A DNA stretch of 64,000 bases. It comes from Nocardia alba NBRC 108234 (GTDB lineage Bacteria; Actinomycetota; Actinomycetes; Mycobacteriales; Mycobacteriaceae). Made by a program: the position numbers and the translations under genes. The notes under the pieces were generated by a model. That model had not been told where the DNA came from and did no database searches. It saw nothing but the letters and a program-made list of their open reading frames with translations. Position 1 is the first letter of the stretch, and every line of letters starts with the position of its first letter. The stretch is taken from positions 186,001 through 250,000 of the forward strand of contig NZ_BDAX01000002.1 in NCBI RefSeq assembly GCF_001612665.1, in the 5' to 3' direction. Below, in pieces: positions 7,834 to 19,215 of the stretch.

Positions 7834-8579
7834 CGTTCGACTCCCCCGACAACACCGACGGCTCTGCGGGACACGAGGTTCCGGAGGAGTCGCCCGCACC
7901 GGCGCCACCGAAACCCCGCGACGAAGTGATCGGCACCCGGCGCGGCATGTTCGGTGTCAGCGGCACCGGTGACACCTCCGGCTACGGCGGACTGGTCACC
8001 CCGGTCGCCCTGCCCGCGGGCACCCCGCCCCCGTACGGCAGCTGGTTCGACGCCTTCGTCGGCACCTTGCGCGCCACGCTGAAGGGCCGGGTCATCGCCT
8101 TCGACACCGTGATCGAGAGGATCGTGGTGTTCCGCGACGAACTCACCCTGCACGTGCGACGCGAACACCTCGTCGCGGTCGCGAGCACGTTGCGCGATGA
8201 CAGCGCGCTGCGCTTCGAACTGTGTCTCGGCGTCAACGGCGTGCACTACCCCGACGACACCGGCCGCGAACTGCACGCCGTCTATCACCTGAAGTCGATC
8301 ACGCACGGACGGCGTGTGCGGCTGGAAGTGTCCACGCCCGACGCCGATCCGCACATTCCGTCGCTGTTCTCGGTCTATCCGACCACCGACTGGCACGAAC
8401 GCGAAACCTACGACTTCTTCGGCATCATCTTCGACGGACATCCCTCCCTGACCCGCATCACCATGCCCGACGACTGGCGCGGGCATCCGCAGCGCAAGGA
8501 CTACCCGCTCGGCGGGATCCCGGTGGAGTACAAGGGCGCGCGCATACCGCCGCCCGACGAGCGGAGGACCTACAGCTGA
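7830..8579 (+). CDS. nuoC: NADH-quinone oxidoreductase subunit C
   Basis: 249 residues. The 30-kDa subunit motif [17 protein letters not shown] is near residues 180-196, with [11 protein letters not shown] close to the C-terminus. The first 55 residues are a Pro/Glu-rich actinobacterial extension. NuoC is a structural hydrophilic subunit packed against NuoD near the quinone cavity. ATG 7830 overlaps the nuoB stop. The stop overlaps the nuoD ATG by one base (TGATG). Confidence 0.95.
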   Translation: MTFDSPDNTDGSAGHEVPEESPAPAPPKPRDEVIGTRRGMFGVSGTGDTSGYGGLVTPVALPAGTPPPYGSWFDAFVGTLRATLKGRVIAFDTVIERIVVFRDELTLHVRREHLVAVASTLRDDSALRFELCLGVNGVHYPDDTGRELHAVYHLKSITHGRRVRLEVSTPDADPHIPSLFSVYPTTDWHERETYDFFGIIFDGHPSLTRITMPDDWRGHPQRKDYPLGGIPVEYKGARIPPPDERRTYS

Positions 8580-9892
8580 TGACCGACACCGACATCCGCC
8601 GCGACGAACCACCGGTAGTGACCGTCGCAGGCCAGGACTGGGACCAGGTCAGCGACGTGATCGACGGCGGCGCCGAAGAACGCATCGTGGTGAACATGGG
8701 TCCGCAGCATCCGTCCACGCACGGGGTGTTGCGCCTGATCCTCGAGATCGAAGGCGAAACCGTCACCGAGGCCCGTTGCGGCATCGGCTACCTCCACACC
8801 GGCATCGAGAAGAACCTGGAATTCCGTAACTGGACCCAGGGCGTCACCTTTGTGACCCGGATGGACTACCTGTCCCCGTTCTTCAACGAAACCGCCTACT
8901 GCCTCGGCGTGGAGAAGCTCCTCGACATCACCGATCAGATACCCGAACGCGCCACCGTGGTGCGAGTGCTGCTGATGGAACTCAACCGCATCTCCTCGCA
9001 CCTGGTCGCCCTCGCGACCGGCGGGATGGAACTGGGCGCGCTCACCCCGATGCTGTTCGGCTTCCGTGAACGCGAACTCATCCTCGACGTCTTCGAGAAC
9101 ATCACCGGCCTGCGGATGAACCACGCCTACATCCGTCCCGGCGGCTTGGCCCAGGACATCCCCGCCGACGGTGTCACCAAGGTCAGGGAACTGCTCGATC
9201 TGTTGCCCGGTCGGCTGCGCGACATGGAGCACCTGCTCAGCGCGAACCCGATCTGGAAGAAGCGCACCCAGGACATCGGCTACCTCGACCTCACCGGCTG
9301 CATGGCACTCGGCATCACCGGACCCGTCCTCCGGGCCACCGGGCTGCCCCATGATCTGCGCAAATCCGATCCCTACTGCGGGTACGAGAACTACGAATTC
9401 GACATCCCGACAACCACCGGCTGTGACTGCTACGGCCGCTACATCATTCGGGTCGCCGAAATGACCGAGTCGATCAAGATCGTCGAACAGTGCCTCGACA
9501 AGCTGCGTCCGGGGCCGGTGATGATCGACGACAAGAAGATCGCCTGGCCCGCCGACCTGGAACTGGGTCCCGACGGTCTCGGCAACTCGCCCCGCCACAT
9601 CGGCAAGATCATGGGCACCTCCATGGAATCGCTGATCCACCACTTCAAGCTCGTCACCGAGGGCATCAGAGTGCCTGCGGGACAGGTGTATTCGGCGGTG
9701 GAATCCCCCCGCGGGGAACTGGGCGTGCACATGGTCAGCGACGGCAGCACCCAGCCCTACCGGGTGCACTACCGCGACCCCTCGTTCACCAATCTGCAAG
9801 CGGTGGCCGCGATGTGCGAAGGCGGCCTGGTCGCCGACGTGATCGCCTCGGTCGCCAGCATCGACCCGGTCATGGGCGGAGTGGACAGATGA
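8579..9892 (+). CDS. nuoD: NADH-quinone oxidoreductase subunit D
   Basis: 437 residues. The quinone-site motif [12 protein letters not shown] is near residues 37-48 (the conserved His-Pro-Ser-Thr-His loop). The hydrogenase-like fold is supported by [11 protein letters not shown] and the C-terminal signature [19 protein letters not shown]. NuoD and NuoB frame the quinone head-group pocket. The start overlaps nuoC. The end GGVDR-stop overlaps the ATG of a micro-ORF instead of overlapping nuoE directly, because of a 53-bp duplication. Confidence 0.97.
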   Translation: MTDTDIRRDEPPVVTVAGQDWDQVSDVIDGGAEERIVVNMGPQHPSTHGVLRLILEIEGETVTEARCGIGYLHTGIEKNLEFRNWTQGVTFVTRMDYLSPFFNETAYCLGVEKLLDITDQIPERATVVRVLLMELNRISSHLVALATGGMELGALTPMLFGFRERELILDVFENITGLRMNHAYIRPGGLAQDIPADGVTKVRELLDLLPGRLRDMEHLLSANPIWKKRTQDIGYLDLTGCMALGITGPVLRATGLPHDLRKSDPYCGYENYEFDIPTTTGCDCYGRYIIRVAEMTESIKIVEQCLDKLRPGPVMIDDKKIAWPADLELGPDGLGNSPRHIGKIMGTSMESLIHHFKLVTEGIRVPAGQVYSAVESPRGELGVHMVSDGSTQPYRVHYRDPSFTNLQAVAAMCEGGLVADVIASVASIDPVMGGVDR

Positions 9893-9948
9893 CAAACCGA
9901 CACCGTCCGGGTACTGACCTCTCACCCTGCGGAGTGGACAGATGACAA
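9876..9948 (+). repeat. 53-bp-period duplication at the nuoD/nuoE junction
   Basis: The 20-mer gcggagtggacagatgacaa occurs at 9876-9895 and again at 9929-9948. Each copy contains the GVDR-TGA stop overlapping an ATG. The sequence between copies encodes most of an 18-codon ORF. A tandem duplication of the coupling site, later diverged in its middle, is the simplest origin. Confidence 0.8.
9889..9945 (+). CDS. 18-codon micro-ORF between nuoD and nuoE
   Basis: ATG 9889 overlaps the nuoD stop and TGA 9943-9945 overlaps the nuoE ATG. The peptide begins MTNRHRPG and ends GVDR, the same four residues that end NuoD, showing that it arose by duplication of the junction. It probably acts only as a translational relay that lets ribosomes terminating on nuoD reinitiate twice before nuoE. 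A functional peptide is not indicated. No independent ribosome site is visible. Confidence 0.5.
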   Translation: MTNRHRPGTDLSPCGVDR

Positions 9949-10658
9949 TCGACAACTCGGCCAGCGCACCGATTCTCCTGAGCCTCAGCACCCGTCCCGA
10001 GCCGTATTCGCCACATGTGCGCGAACGCCTCGAACTCGATGCCAAGCAGATCATCAGCCGCTACCCACACCCCCGCTCCGCCCTGCTCCCCTTGCTGCAC
10101 CTGGTGCAAGCCGAGGAGGGTTACATCACCGGCACCGGCATCGACTTCTGCGCCGACCACCTGAACCTCACCGGCGCCGAGGTGACCGCGGTCGCCACGT
10201 TCTATTCGATGTACCGGCGCACCCCCACCGGTGACTACCACGTCGGAGTGTGCACCAACACGCTCTGCGCGGTCCTCGGCGGCGACGCCATCTACGAGGC
10301 ACTACAACGACATCTCGAGGTCGGGCACGGCGAAACCACACCCGACGGCACCATCACACTCGAACACATCGAATGCAACGCCGCTTGCGACTACGCCCCG
10401 GTCATGATGGTGAACTGGGAGTTCTTCGACAATCAGACGCCCGAATCGGCGGTCGCGATCGCCGACGCCCTGCGGGCGGGCCACCAGGTCCGCCCGACCC
10501 GTGGCGCACCGCTGTGCACGTTCCGCGAGACCGCCCGCATCCTCGCCGGATTCCCCGACGAGCGGCCCGGCGCCCTCGAAGGTTCACCGGGCGCTCCCAC
10601 GTTGGCAGGACTCGAAATCGCTGCCGCGCAAGAGGACTCGGCAGGGGGCCCGCGATGA
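9942..10658 (+). CDS. nuoE: NADH-quinone oxidoreductase subunit E
   Basis: 238 residues. The thioredoxin-like [2Fe-2S] (N1a) domain shows the cysteine pattern GVCTNTLC ... HIECNAAC, that is C-x4-C and C-x3-C, in the middle of the protein. The C-terminal 60 residues (PTRGAPLCTFRETARILAGF) are an actinobacterial tail. NuoE sits with NuoF at the NADH-oxidising tip. ATG 9942 overlaps the micro-ORF stop. The TGA overlaps the nuoF ATG. Confidence 0.95.
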   Translation: MTIDNSASAPILLSLSTRPEPYSPHVRERLELDAKQIISRYPHPRSALLPLLHLVQAEEGYITGTGIDFCADHLNLTGAEVTAVATFYSMYRRTPTGDYHVGVCTNTLCAVLGGDAIYEALQRHLEVGHGETTPDGTITLEHIECNAACDYAPVMMVNWEFFDNQTPESAVAIADALRAGHQVRPTRGAPLCTFRETARILAGFPDERPGALEGSPGAPTLAGLEIAAAQEDSAGGPR

Positions 10659-11977
10659 TGTCGCTCACCCCGGTCCTCAGCGAACACTGGGCCGCCCCGA
10701 GATCCTGGACCCTGGAAAGCTACCGCGCGACCGGTGGCTACGACGGACTACGTGCGGCCTTGCGCAAGACACCCGACGAGGTGATCCACACCGTCAAGGA
10801 CGCGGGCCTGCGTGGTCGTGGCGGCGCCGGCTTTCCCACCGGGATGAAGTGGTCGTTCATCCCGCAGGGGCCCGGCCCCGACGGCACTACGAAACCGCAC
10901 TATCTCGTCGTCAACGCCGACGAATCCGAACCCGGTACCTGCAAAGACATCCCGTTGATGCTGGCCACCCCGCATACCCTCATCGAAGGCATCGTGATCG
11001 CCGCCTACGCGATCCGGGCGGCGACCGCGTTCATCTACGTGCGCGGCGAGGTGGTGCCGGTACTGCGCCGACTGCAAGCCGCCGTCGCCGAGGCCTACGC
11101 GGCGGGCTTGCTCGGGCACAACATCCTCGGCTCGGGTTTCGACCTGGACCTGATCGTGCACGCCGGTGCGGGCGCCTATATCTGCGGTGAGGAAACCGCA
11201 CTGCTCGACTCCCTCGAAGGCAGGCGCGGGCAACCCCGCCTTCGTCCGCCGTTCCCTGCCGTCGCGGGCCTGTACGCGTGCCCGACGGTCGTGAACAACG
11301 TGGAATCCATTGCCAGCGTGCCCGCGATCCTGCGCAACGGCACCGAATGGTTCCGTGCGATGGGCAGCGAGAAGTCACCCGGCTTCACCCTGTACTCCCT
11401 ATCGGGCCATGTCGCCCGTCCCGGTCAGTACGAGGCCCCGCTCGGCATCACGCTGCGCGAGTTGCTCGATTACGCGGGCGGCGTCCGTGCCGGGCACACC
11501 CTCAAGTTCTGGACCCCGGGCGGTTCCTCCACCCCGATGTTCACCGACGAACACCTCGACGTCGCCCTCGACTACGAGGGCGTCGCCGCCGCCGGCTCCA
11601 TGTTGGGCACCAAGGCCTTACAGATCTTCGACGACACCACCTGCGTGGTGCGGGCGGTTCTGCGCTGGACCGAGTTCTACGCCCACGAATCGTGCGGTAA
11701 ATGCACACCGTGCCGTGAAGGCACCTACTGGCTCGTGCAGTTGCTGCGCCGACTCGAGGCGGGTCATGGGACCGAAGCCGACCTGGACAAGCTCGCCGAT
11801 ATCGCCGACAACATCAACGGCAAATCGTTCTGCGCGCTCGGTGACGGCGCGGCCAGCCCGATCTTCTCCTCGCTGAGGTACTTCCGCGAGGAGTACCTCG
11901 CACATCAGCGACTCGGTGGCTGCCCGTTCGACCCGGCCGCCTCGACCGTGTGGGCACCAGCGAAAGAGGACCGATGA
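10655..11977 (+). CDS. nuoF: NADH-quinone oxidoreductase subunit F
   Basis: 440 residues. [13 protein letters not shown] (about 50-62) is the FMN/NADH-binding glycine-rich loop, [12 protein letters not shown] (about 89-100) the nucleotide site and [13 protein letters not shown] (about 347-359) the N3 [4Fe-4S] ligand set. NuoF accepts hydride from NADH onto FMN. The start overlaps nuoE and the stop overlaps nuoG (ATGA in both cases), so E, F and G are coupled. Confidence 0.97.
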   Translation: MMSLTPVLSEHWAAPRSWTLESYRATGGYDGLRAALRKTPDEVIHTVKDAGLRGRGGAGFPTGMKWSFIPQGPGPDGTTKPHYLVVNADESEPGTCKDIPLMLATPHTLIEGIVIAAYAIRAATAFIYVRGEVVPVLRRLQAAVAEAYAAGLLGHNILGSGFDLDLIVHAGAGAYICGEETALLDSLEGRRGQPRLRPPFPAVAGLYACPTVVNNVESIASVPAILRNGTEWFRAMGSEKSPGFTLYSLSGHVARPGQYEAPLGITLRELLDYAGGVRAGHTLKFWTPGGSSTPMFTDEHLDVALDYEGVAAAGSMLGTKALQIFDDTTCVVRAVLRWTEFYAHESCGKCTPCREGTYWLVQLLRRLEAGHGTEADLDKLADIADNINGKSFCALGDGAASPIFSSLRYFREEYLAHQRLGGCPFDPAASTVWAPAKEDR

Positions 11978-14433
11978 CAGCCATCGCGCCAGGTAGCAAC
12001 AGTGACGTGGTGCCCGCCGACATGGTGAGTGTCACCATCGACGACACCACGATCGAAGTTCCCGTGGGCACCTTGCTGATCCGTGCCGCCGAACTGATCG
12101 GCGTGCAGATCCCCCGCTTCTGCGATCATCCCCTGCTCGACCCGGTCGGCGCCTGCCGTCAGTGCCTCGTCGAGGTCGAAGGGCAGCGAAAGCCGGTGGC
12201 CTCCTGCACGATCCCGGTCGCCGACGGCATGATCGTGCGCACCCAGATCAGCTCTCCGGTCGCCGAGAAGGCCCAGCGCGGGGTGATGGAGTTGCTGCTC
12301 ATCAACCACCCGCTGGATTGCCCGGTCTGCGACAAGGGCGGCGAGTGCCCGTTGCAGAACCAGGCGATGTCCACCGGCAGCGCCGAATCCCGCTTCGACG
12401 GCGAGAAACGGACCTACCCGAAGCCGATCCCGCTGTCCACGGCGGTGCTGCTGGATCGGGAGCGGTGCGTGCTGTGCGCGCGGTGCACCCGATTCTCCCA
12501 GCAGGTCGCCGGTGACCCGTTCATCGAACTGATGGATCGTGGCGCGCTGCAACAGGTCGGCATCGCCCAGGCCGAACCCCTCGACTCCTATTTCTCCGGC
12601 AACACCGTCCAGATCTGTCCCGTCGGCGCGCTCACGGGTAGCTCCTATCGTTTCCGGGCCCGCCCGTTCGACCTGGTCTCCACCCCGAGCGTGTGCGAGC
12701 ACTGCGCCTCGGGGTGCGCGCAACGCACCGATCACCGTCGCGGAAAAGTGTTGCGCCGCTTGGCCGGTGACGACCCCCAGGTCAACGAGGAATGGAACTG
12801 TGACAAGGGCCGCTGGGCTTTCGCCTACGCCACCGAACGCGACCGCCTCACCACGCCGATGGTGCGTGGCTGGGACGGCGTGCTCACCCCGGTCTCCTGG
12901 CCCGAGGCTCTCACCGCCGCCGCCGCGGGCCTGAGCGCCGCGATCGGCAATGCCGGAGTGCTCGTCGGCGGCCGCGTCACCGAGGAAGAGGCGTACGCGT
13001 ACAGCAAGTTCGCGCGTATGGTCCTGGCCACCAACGACATCGATTTCCGCGCCCGGGTGCATTCGGAGGAGGAAGAACGCTTCCTCGCCGCCCGCGTCGC
13101 CGGCCGCGGCGTCGGGGTCGACTTCGCCGCGCTCGACCGAGCCCACGTCGTGCTGCTGGTCGGTTTCGAACCGGAAGAGGAATCGCCCATCGTCTACCTG
13201 CGGCTGCGCAAGGCCGTCCGGACCCGCGGCCAACGGGTGGTGTCAATGGCGCCGTTCGCTTCCCGTGGCCTCGAACGCATGTCAGGCGCGCTCATCCGAA
13301 CCCCGCCCTGCGGTGAAGCCGACGTGATCACCTCGATCATGGCCGAGACATCCGCCGACGCGGCCGACCTCATGGCGATGCTGAACACGCCCGGCGCGGT
13401 GATCATGGCGGGTGAACGGCTCGCGGGCAGCCCCGGCGCGTTGTCGGCGGTGACCCGCCTGGCCGATGCCACCGGCGCCGCACTGGCCTGGGTGCCCCGT
13501 CGTGCGGGCGAACGTGGCGCGCTGGAGGCGGGTGCGCTGCCCAGTTTGCTGCCCGGCGGCAGACCGGTCGTGGATCCTGCCGCACGCCAACAGGTTCGAC
13601 ACCGGTGGCAGGCCGCTGAACTGCCCGTCACCGTCGGGCGCGACACCACCGCGATCCTGGCAGGCGCCGCCCATCTGGGTGCGCTGGTGATCGGCGGCGT
13701 CGACCCGGCCGACCTGCCCGACCCGGCCGCCGCACTGGCCGCCATCGACGCCGCCCGGTTCGTCGTCAGCCTCGAAATGCGGCACAGCGCCGTCACCGAA
13801 CGCGCCGACGTCGTCTTCCCGGTGGCGACGGCGATGGAGAAGTCGGGCACCTTCCGCACCTGGGAGGGTCGTGCGCGCCCGTTCACCGCGGCCGCACTCG
13901 ACACCACCCGCCGCGTCGCCGCGCCCCTGTCGGACCTGCGGGTGCTGCACTCACTGGCCGGGCAGATGGGCGTCCCGATCGACCTGCCCGACCCGGCCGC
14001 CGCCCGCGTCGAACTCGACGGGCTCGGCGTCTGGAACGGTGCGCCCATCCCCGCCCCGGAGCTGACCAGCCAAACTCGCCCCGTGCCAGGGCCCGGGATG
14101 GCCGTGCTCGCCGGATGGCGGATGCTGCTCGACGCGGGCCGCATGCAAGACGGTGAACCGAATCTCGCCGGCGTCGCCCGTCCGCCGGTCGCACGGCTCT
14201 CGGCCGCGACCGCCGCCGAGATCGAAGCCGACGAAGCCGATCACGTCATCGTCTACACCGACCGCGGCGAGATCTCGGTGCCGCTGATGATCACGGACCT
14301 GCCCGACCGGGTGGTGTGGCTGCCGCTGCACTCGCCCGGTTCGACGGTCGCCGCCGAACTCGGCGTGACACCCGGCGCCGTCGTGCGCCTGCGTCGCGCC
14401 GACGACAGGATGAAGGAACACCGCCATGAGTGA
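11974..14433 (+). CDS. nuoG: NADH-quinone oxidoreductase subunit G
   Basis: 819 residues. The N-terminal [2Fe-2S] ferredoxin domain has [18 protein letters not shown]. Next come the [14 protein letters not shown] cluster region and [11 protein letters not shown], then a molybdopterin-oxidoreductase-like body with [13 protein letters not shown]. The middle and C-terminal parts are variable, as usual in actinobacterial NuoG. It carries several iron-sulfur clusters in the hydrophilic arm. ATG 11974 overlaps the nuoF stop and was chosen over an upstream in-frame ATG at 11950. The end overlaps nuoHI by eight bases. Confidence 0.96.
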   Translation: MTAIAPGSNSDVVPADMVSVTIDDTTIEVPVGTLLIRAAELIGVQIPRFCDHPLLDPVGACRQCLVEVEGQRKPVASCTIPVADGMIVRTQISSPVAEKAQRGVMELLLINHPLDCPVCDKGGECPLQNQAMSTGSAESRFDGEKRTYPKPIPLSTAVLLDRERCVLCARCTRFSQQVAGDPFIELMDRGALQQVGIAQAEPLDSYFSGNTVQICPVGALTGSSYRFRARPFDLVSTPSVCEHCASGCAQRTDHRRGKVLRRLAGDDPQVNEEWNCDKGRWAFAYATERDRLTTPMVRGWDGVLTPVSWPEALTAAAAGLSAAIGNAGVLVGGRVTEEEAYAYSKFARMVLATNDIDFRARVHSEEEERFLAARVAGRGVGVDFAALDRAHVVLLVGFEPEEESPIVYLRLRKAVRTRGQRVVSMAPFASRGLERMSGALIRTPPCGEADVITSIMAETSADAADLMAMLNTPGAVIMAGERLAGSPGALSAVTRLADATGAALAWVPRRAGERGALEAGALPSLLPGGRPVVDPAARQQVRHRWQAAELPVTVGRDTTAILAGAAHLGALVIGGVDPADLPDPAAALAAIDAARFVVSLEMRHSAVTERADVVFPVATAMEKSGTFRTWEGRARPFTAAALDTTRRVAAPLSDLRVLHSLAGQMGVPIDLPDPAAARVELDGLGVWNGAPIPAPELTSQTRPVPGPGMAVLAGWRMLLDAGRMQDGEPNLAGVARPPVARLSAATAAEIEADEADHVIVYTDRGEISVPLMITDLPDRVVWLPLHSPGSTVAAELGVTPGAVVRLRRADDRMKEHRHE

Positions 14434-16213
14434 TCGAGTGCTTCTCGCGGCCGACGCCGGACCGGTCTTCGGCACCGACCCACTGTGGCTGGTGGTGGTC
14501 AAGGCGCTCGGCGTGTTCATCTATCTGATGTTGGTGCCGTTGATCGCGGTGTACGCCGAACGCAAAGTCGTGGCGTGGATGCAGATGCGAGTCGGGCCCA
14601 ACCGGATCGGCCCCGGCGGCATGCTCCAGTCGGTCGCCGACGGCGTGAAGATGGCGCTCAAAGAAGACATCATCCCGGCGATCGTCGACAAGCCGATTTT
14701 CGTGCTCGCCCCGATCATCTCGGTGATCCCGGCGTTCATGGCCTTCGCGGTGATCCCGATGGGCCCGGAGGTCTCGATCTTCGGGACGCACACCGCGTTG
14801 CAGCTCACCGACATGCCGGTCGCCGTGCTCTACATCCTCGCCATCACCTCCATCGGCGTGTACGGCATCGTGCTCGCCGGCTGGTCGTCGGGTTCGACCT
14901 ATCCGCTGCTCGGCGGCCTGCGCTCGACCGCGCAGGTCATCTCCTACGAGATCGCGATGGCGCTGACCTTCGCCACCGTGTTCCTGCTGTCGGGCACCAT
15001 GGCGACCTCGCAGATCGTGAGCGCACAGGAAGGCACCTGGTATGTGTTCCTGCTGCTGCCCTCGTTCCTGATCTACTGCGTGTCGATGGTCGGCGAGACC
15101 AACCGGGCGCCCTTCGACCTGCCCGAAGCCGAAGGTGAACTGGTCGGTGGTTTCCACACCGAGTACTCGTCGCTGAAGTTCGCGATGTTCATGCTCGCCG
15201 AATACGTGAACATGGCCACGGTGTCCGCGCTGGCGACGACGCTGTTTCTCGGCGGCTGGCGGGCCCCGTTCCCGATCAGCCTGTGGGAGGGCGCGAACTC
15301 CGGTTGGTGGCCGCTGCTGTGGTTCACCCTCAAGGTGTGGACGTTCCTGTTCGTGTTCGTCTGGCTGCGCGGCACCCTGCCCCGACTGCGCTACGACCAG
15401 TTCATGAACCTCGGCTGGAAACTGCTCATCCCCACCTCGCTGGTGTGGGTGATGGTCGTGGCCACCGCACGGGTACTCGACCTCGAAGGCATCCCCGGCC
15501 AGAACTTCATCCTGGTCGGTGTGGGGCTGGTGATCACCGCCGCCATGATCGCGATGTTCCTGCGCGCGGGCCGCAGCAAGGGACTACCGCCGTTGCCGCC
15601 GCAGGAACCGTCGACCTCGTCGGTGTTCCTCGGTTTCCCGGTGCCACCGATGCCGGCCCGCCCCGCGAACGACCAGCCCGAGTTCGGGTTGTTCGACCCG
15701 CTCGCCGGTTTCGCGGTCACCGCGGCCACCATGTTCAAGAAGCCCAATACCGAGTCCTACCCCGAGCAGAAGGTGCCGACCGCGCCGCGCTATCACGGCC
15801 GCCACCAGCTCAACCGCTACGACGACGGACTCGAGAAATGCATCGGCTGCGAACTGTGCGCGTGGGCGTGCCCGGCCGACGCCATCTTCGTCGAAGGCGC
15901 CGACAACACCGAGGAGCAACGCTTCTCCCCTGGTGAAAGGTACGGCCGCGTCTACCAGATCAACTACCTGCGCTGCATCGGCTGCGGCCTGTGCATCGAA
16001 GCCTGCCCCACACGCGCGCTGACGATGACCAACGAATACGAACTGACCGACGACAACCGCGCCGACCTCATCTACGAGAAGGACCAGTTGCTTGCCCCGA
16101 TGCAGCCGGGCATGACTCCCGCGCCGCACCCGATGGCGCCGGGTACCGACGCGGCCGACTACTACCTGGGCCGGGTCGGCCCGGCACCGTCGGATCAGGA
16201 GGTACTGCGATGA
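14426..16213 (+). CDS. nuoHI: Fused NADH-quinone oxidoreductase subunits H and I
   Basis: 595 residues in one uninterrupted frame. Residues 1-408 are NuoH: eight or nine membrane helices, [20 protein letters not shown] near the N-terminus and [20 protein letters not shown] in the quinone-channel loop, ending in a Pro-rich tail with GFPVPPMP. Residues about 409-595 are NuoI: two ferredoxin motifs [12 protein letters not shown] (near 472) and [12 protein letters not shown] (near 517) for clusters N6a and N6b. Normally these are separate genes. No stop lies between them. ATG 15650 (residue 409) could be an internal NuoI start but has no ribosome site. The two subunits touch in complex I, so a fusion is structurally plausible. 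Confidence 0.9.
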   Translation: MSDRVLLAADAGPVFGTDPLWLVVVKALGVFIYLMLVPLIAVYAERKVVAWMQMRVGPNRIGPGGMLQSVADGVKMALKEDIIPAIVDKPIFVLAPIISVIPAFMAFAVIPMGPEVSIFGTHTALQLTDMPVAVLYILAITSIGVYGIVLAGWSSGSTYPLLGGLRSTAQVISYEIAMALTFATVFLLSGTMATSQIVSAQEGTWYVFLLLPSFLIYCVSMVGETNRAPFDLPEAEGELVGGFHTEYSSLKFAMFMLAEYVNMATVSALATTLFLGGWRAPFPISLWEGANSGWWPLLWFTLKVWTFLFVFVWLRGTLPRLRYDQFMNLGWKLLIPTSLVWVMVVATARVLDLEGIPGQNFILVGVGLVITAAMIAMFLRAGRSKGLPPLPPQEPSTSSVFLGFPVPPMPARPANDQPEFGLFDPLAGFAVTAATMFKKPNTESYPEQKVPTAPRYHGRHQLNRYDDGLEKCIGCELCAWACPADAIFVEGADNTEEQRFSPGERYGRVYQINYLRCIGCGLCIEACPTRALTMTNEYELTDDNRADLIYEKDQLLAPMQPGMTPAPHPMAPGTDAADYYLGRVGPAPSDQEVLR

Positions 16214-17031
16214 GCACCGCACACGTGCTGGCCGCCGAAGTCACCAACACCTCCACGGGCGAAGGCGTGTTGTTCTGGGTGCTCGCCCCGATCGCGGTGC
16301 TCGGCGCACTCGGGATGGTGACCGCGGCCAAGGCCGTGCATTCGGCGATGTGCCTGGCCGCCACCATGATCGCGCTCGCCGTGTTCTACATCGCGCAGGG
16401 TGCGCTGTTCCTCGGCGTCGTGCAGATCGTGGTGTACACGGGTGCGGTGATGATGCTGTTCCTGTTCGTCCTGATGCTCGTCGGCGTCGACTCCGCCGAA
16501 TCGCTGCGCGAAACCTTGCGCGGCCAGCGCGTCGCCGCCGCGATCGTCGGGCTCGGCTTCGGATTGCTGTTCATCGGCGGCATCAGCGCAGCCCTGCGCG
16601 ACAACGCAACCAGCTTCCCCGGCCGCGGATTCGGCGACCGTGACGTGATCGGCGAACTCGCCGAGTTGATCTTCCTGCGCTACGTGTGGGCGTTCGAACT
16701 CACCGGCGCACTGCTGATCACCGCCACGATCGGTGCGATGGTGCTGGCCCACCGCGAACAGTTCACCCCGAAGCGGGGCCAGCGGGAAATGTCGCGTGAT
16801 CGTTTCCGCACGGCCGGCGAACGGGCCACGCCCCTTCCCACCCCAGGCGTTTACGCGCGGCACAACGCCGTCGACAGTCCCGCCCAGCTTCCCGACGGTT
16901 CCTTCGCCGAACTCTCGGTAAGCACGATCCTGCGTCACCGCCGCAACCGCGCCCACACCGAAGCCGCAGTGCTCTCGGTCGACACGGTCCGCGACGACAA
17001 CCCGACGGCCGACGAGGAAGGCAAGCGGTGA
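16210..17031 (+). CDS. nuoJ: NADH-quinone oxidoreductase subunit J
   Basis: 273 residues, five membrane helices in the first 190. The pi-bulge helix [15 protein letters not shown] is near residues 78-92. The last 75 residues are hydrophilic and charged, a tail also seen in mycobacterial NuoJ and of unknown role. Membrane-arm subunit next to NuoA and NuoK. ATG 16210 overlaps the nuoHI stop and the stop overlaps the GTG of nuoK. Confidence 0.95.
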   Translation: MSTAHVLAAEVTNTSTGEGVLFWVLAPIAVLGALGMVTAAKAVHSAMCLAATMIALAVFYIAQGALFLGVVQIVVYTGAVMMLFLFVLMLVGVDSAESLRETLRGQRVAAAIVGLGFGLLFIGGISAALRDNATSFPGRGFGDRDVIGELAELIFLRYVWAFELTGALLITATIGAMVLAHREQFTPKRGQREMSRDRFRTAGERATPLPTPGVYARHNAVDSPAQLPDGSFAELSVSTILRHRRNRAHTEAAVLSVDTVRDDNPTADEEGKR

Positions 17032-17327
17032 ACCCCCAGAACTACCTGTTCCTGTCTGCGCTGCTGTTCACCATCGGCGCCGCGGGAGTGTTGTTGCGCC
17101 GCAACGCGATCATCGTGTTCATGTGCGTGGAGTTGATGCTCAACGCGGTGAATCTGGCGTTCGTGACCTTCGCCCGGCTGCACGGCAACCTCGACGGTCA
17201 GGTGATCGCGTTCTTCACCATGGTGGTCGCCGCGGCCGAGGTCGTCGTCGGTCTCGCCATCATCATGACCATCTTCCGTGCCCGCCGCTCGACCTCGGTC
17301 GACGACGCCAGTCTGCTGAAGTTCTGA
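17028..17327 (+). CDS. nuoK: NADH-quinone oxidoreductase subunit K
   Basis: 99 residues, three membrane helices. The two conserved glutamates of the proton path are visible in [12 protein letters not shown] (helix 2) and [12 protein letters not shown] (helix 3). GTG 17028 overlaps the nuoJ stop and nuoL starts two bases after the stop. Membrane-arm subunit of complex I. Confidence 0.96.
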   Translation: MNPQNYLFLSALLFTIGAAGVLLRRNAIIVFMCVELMLNAVNLAFVTFARLHGNLDGQVIAFFTMVVAAAEVVVGLAIIMTIFRARRSTSVDDASLLKF

Positions 17328-17328
17328 C

Positions 17329-19215
17329 ATGGGAACCGCAACGCTGTGGCTGCTGCCCGCCCTCCCGCTCGCGGGCGCGATCGTGCTGCTCCTGTTCGGC
17401 CACCTCACCGACCGCTGGGGCCCGTACCTGGCCACGACGGCGGCGCTGTCGTCATTCGTCGTCGCCGCTGTCGCGTTCTTCGGAATGCTCGGCCGCGCCG
17501 ACGCCGACCGCGCCGTGCACAAGGAACTGTTCAACTGGGTGCCCGTCGGCGACCTACAGGTCGGATTCAGCCTGCAACTGGACCAGCTGTCGATCTGCTT
17601 CGCGCTGCTGATCACCGGTGTCGGATCGCTGATCCACCTCTACTCGATCGGCTACATGAGCCACGATCCGGACAAGCGCCGGTTCTTCGGCTATCTGAAC
17701 CTGTTCCTGGCCGCGATGCTCGTGCTGGTGCTGGCCGACAACTTCCTCGTGCTGTACCTGGGCTGGGAAGGCGTGGGCCTGGCGTCCTACCTGCTGATCG
17801 GCTTCTGGTACCAGAAGCCCTCGGCCGCGACAGCGGCCAAGAAGGCGTTCGTGGTGAACCGGGTCGGCGATATGGGCTTGGCCATCGCGATGATGGTCAT
17901 GTTCACGGCATTCGGTTCCTTCGATTTCCGCACCGTGTTCGCGGCGACCCCGGGCGCGAGCGAAACCACCCTTACCGCGATCGGCCTGCTGCTGTTGCTG
18001 GCCGCCTGCGGCAAATCCGCGCAGGTGCCGCTGCAGTCGTGGCTCGGCGACGCGATGGAGGGCCCCACCCCGGTCTCGGCGCTCATCCACGCCGCCACCA
18101 TGGTCACCGCTGGTGTGTACCTGATCGCCCGCGCCAACCCGATCTACGACCTCGCGCCGAACGCGCGCACGGCGGTGCTCGCCGTCGGCGCGGTGACATT
18201 GCTGTTCGGCGCCATCATCGGCTGTGCCAAGGACGACATCAAGAAGGCCCTCGCGGCCTCGACGATGAGCCAGATCGGCTACATGATCCTGGCCGTCGGC
18301 CTCGGCCCGGCCGGCTACGCGTTCGCGATCATGCACCTGCTCACCCACGGCTTCTTCAAGGCCGGACTGTTCCTCGGCGCCGGCTCGGTGATGCACGCGA
18401 TGAACGACGAAACGGATATGCGCCGCTACGGCGGCCTGCGCACACTCATGCCGATCACGTTCATCACCTTCGGCCTCGGTTATCTCGCCATCATCGGAGT
18501 ACCACCGCTGTCCGGGTTCTTCTCCAAGGACAAGATCATCGAGGCGGCCTTCGATCACGGTGGATCCACCGGAATCCTGCTCGGGGCGGTCACCCTCGTC
18601 GGTGCCGCGCTCACCGCGTTCTACATGACTCGCGTCATGCTGATGACCTTCTTCGGCGAGCGCCGCTGGCAGCCCGACACCCACCCGCACGAGTCACCCG
18701 CGGTGATGACCGGGCCGATGATCCTGCTCGCGTTCGGATCGGTCTTCGCCGGTGGCCTGTTCGTGTGGGGCTCGTCGCTGGTGAACTGGCTCGAACCCGT
18801 CGTCGGATCTCATCACGCGGAGCCCGTGATTCCCGCGGCGGTGGTCACCGGTTTGGCGTTGACCGCGGTCGCCATCGGTGTCGCCGTGGCCTACCGCAAG
18901 TACGCCGAGAGCCCGATCCCCGAGGTCGCGCCGACGCCCGTCAGCGGGCTGACCGGAGCCGCACGTGCCGATCTCTACGGCGACAAGATCAACGAAACCG
19001 TGTTCGAACGCCCCGGTCGCCACCTCACACGGGCGCTGGTGTTCCTCGACGCGAAGGGTGTCGACGGGATCGTCAACGGCACGGCCGCCGGGATCGGTGG
19101 GCTGTCGGCGCGAATCCGCAAGGTGCAGACCGGTTTCGTGCGCTCCTACGCCCTGTCCATGTTCACCGGCGCGGCCCTGGTGGCCGCCGCCCTGCTGGCG
19201 GTGAGGTTCTGGTGA
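17329..19215 (+). CDS. nuoL: NADH-quinone oxidoreductase subunit L
   Basis: 628 residues, an antiporter-like subunit with about 14 helices plus the long lateral helix at the C-terminal end. Conserved channel residues lie in [17 protein letters not shown] (helix 5 Glu) and [20 protein letters not shown] (helix 7-8 region). It is the distal proton-pumping unit of the membrane arm. The stop overlaps the GTG of nuoM. Confidence 0.97.
   Translation: MGTATLWLLPALPLAGAIVLLLFGHLTDRWGPYLATTAALSSFVVAAVAFFGMLGRADADRAVHKELFNWVPVGDLQVGFSLQLDQLSICFALLITGVGSLIHLYSIGYMSHDPDKRRFFGYLNLFLAAMLVLVLADNFLVLYLGWEGVGLASYLLIGFWYQKPSAATAAKKAFVVNRVGDMGLAIAMMVMFTAFGSFDFRTVFAATPGASETTLTAIGLLLLLAACGKSAQVPLQSWLGDAMEGPTPVSALIHAATMVTAGVYLIARANPIYDLAPNARTAVLAVGAVTLLFGAIIGCAKDDIKKALAASTMSQIGYMILAVGLGPAGYAFAIMHLLTHGFFKAGLFLGAGSVMHAMNDETDMRRYGGLRTLMPITFITFGLGYLAIIGVPPLSGFFSKDKIIEAAFDHGGSTGILLGAVTLVGAALTAFYMTRVMLMTFFGERRWQPDTHPHESPAVMTGPMILLAFGSVFAGGLFVWGSSLVNWLEPVVGSHHAEPVIPAAVVTGLALTAVAIGVAVAYRKYAESPIPEVAPTPVSGLTGAARADLYGDKINETVFERPGRHLTRALVFLDAKGVDGIVNGTAAGIGGLSARIRKVQTGFVRSYALSMFTGAALVAAALLAVRFW

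Noticed and set aside
8570-10054. 494-codon minus-strand open frame across nuoD
   Set aside because: Pure antisense shadow of nuoD; composition follows the complementary codon pattern of a high-GC gene and no family motif is present.
17346-19211. Long N-terminal extension of nuoM reading through nuoL
   Set aside because: It is an out-of-frame reading of nuoL; NuoM begins at GTG 19212 overlapping the nuoL stop.
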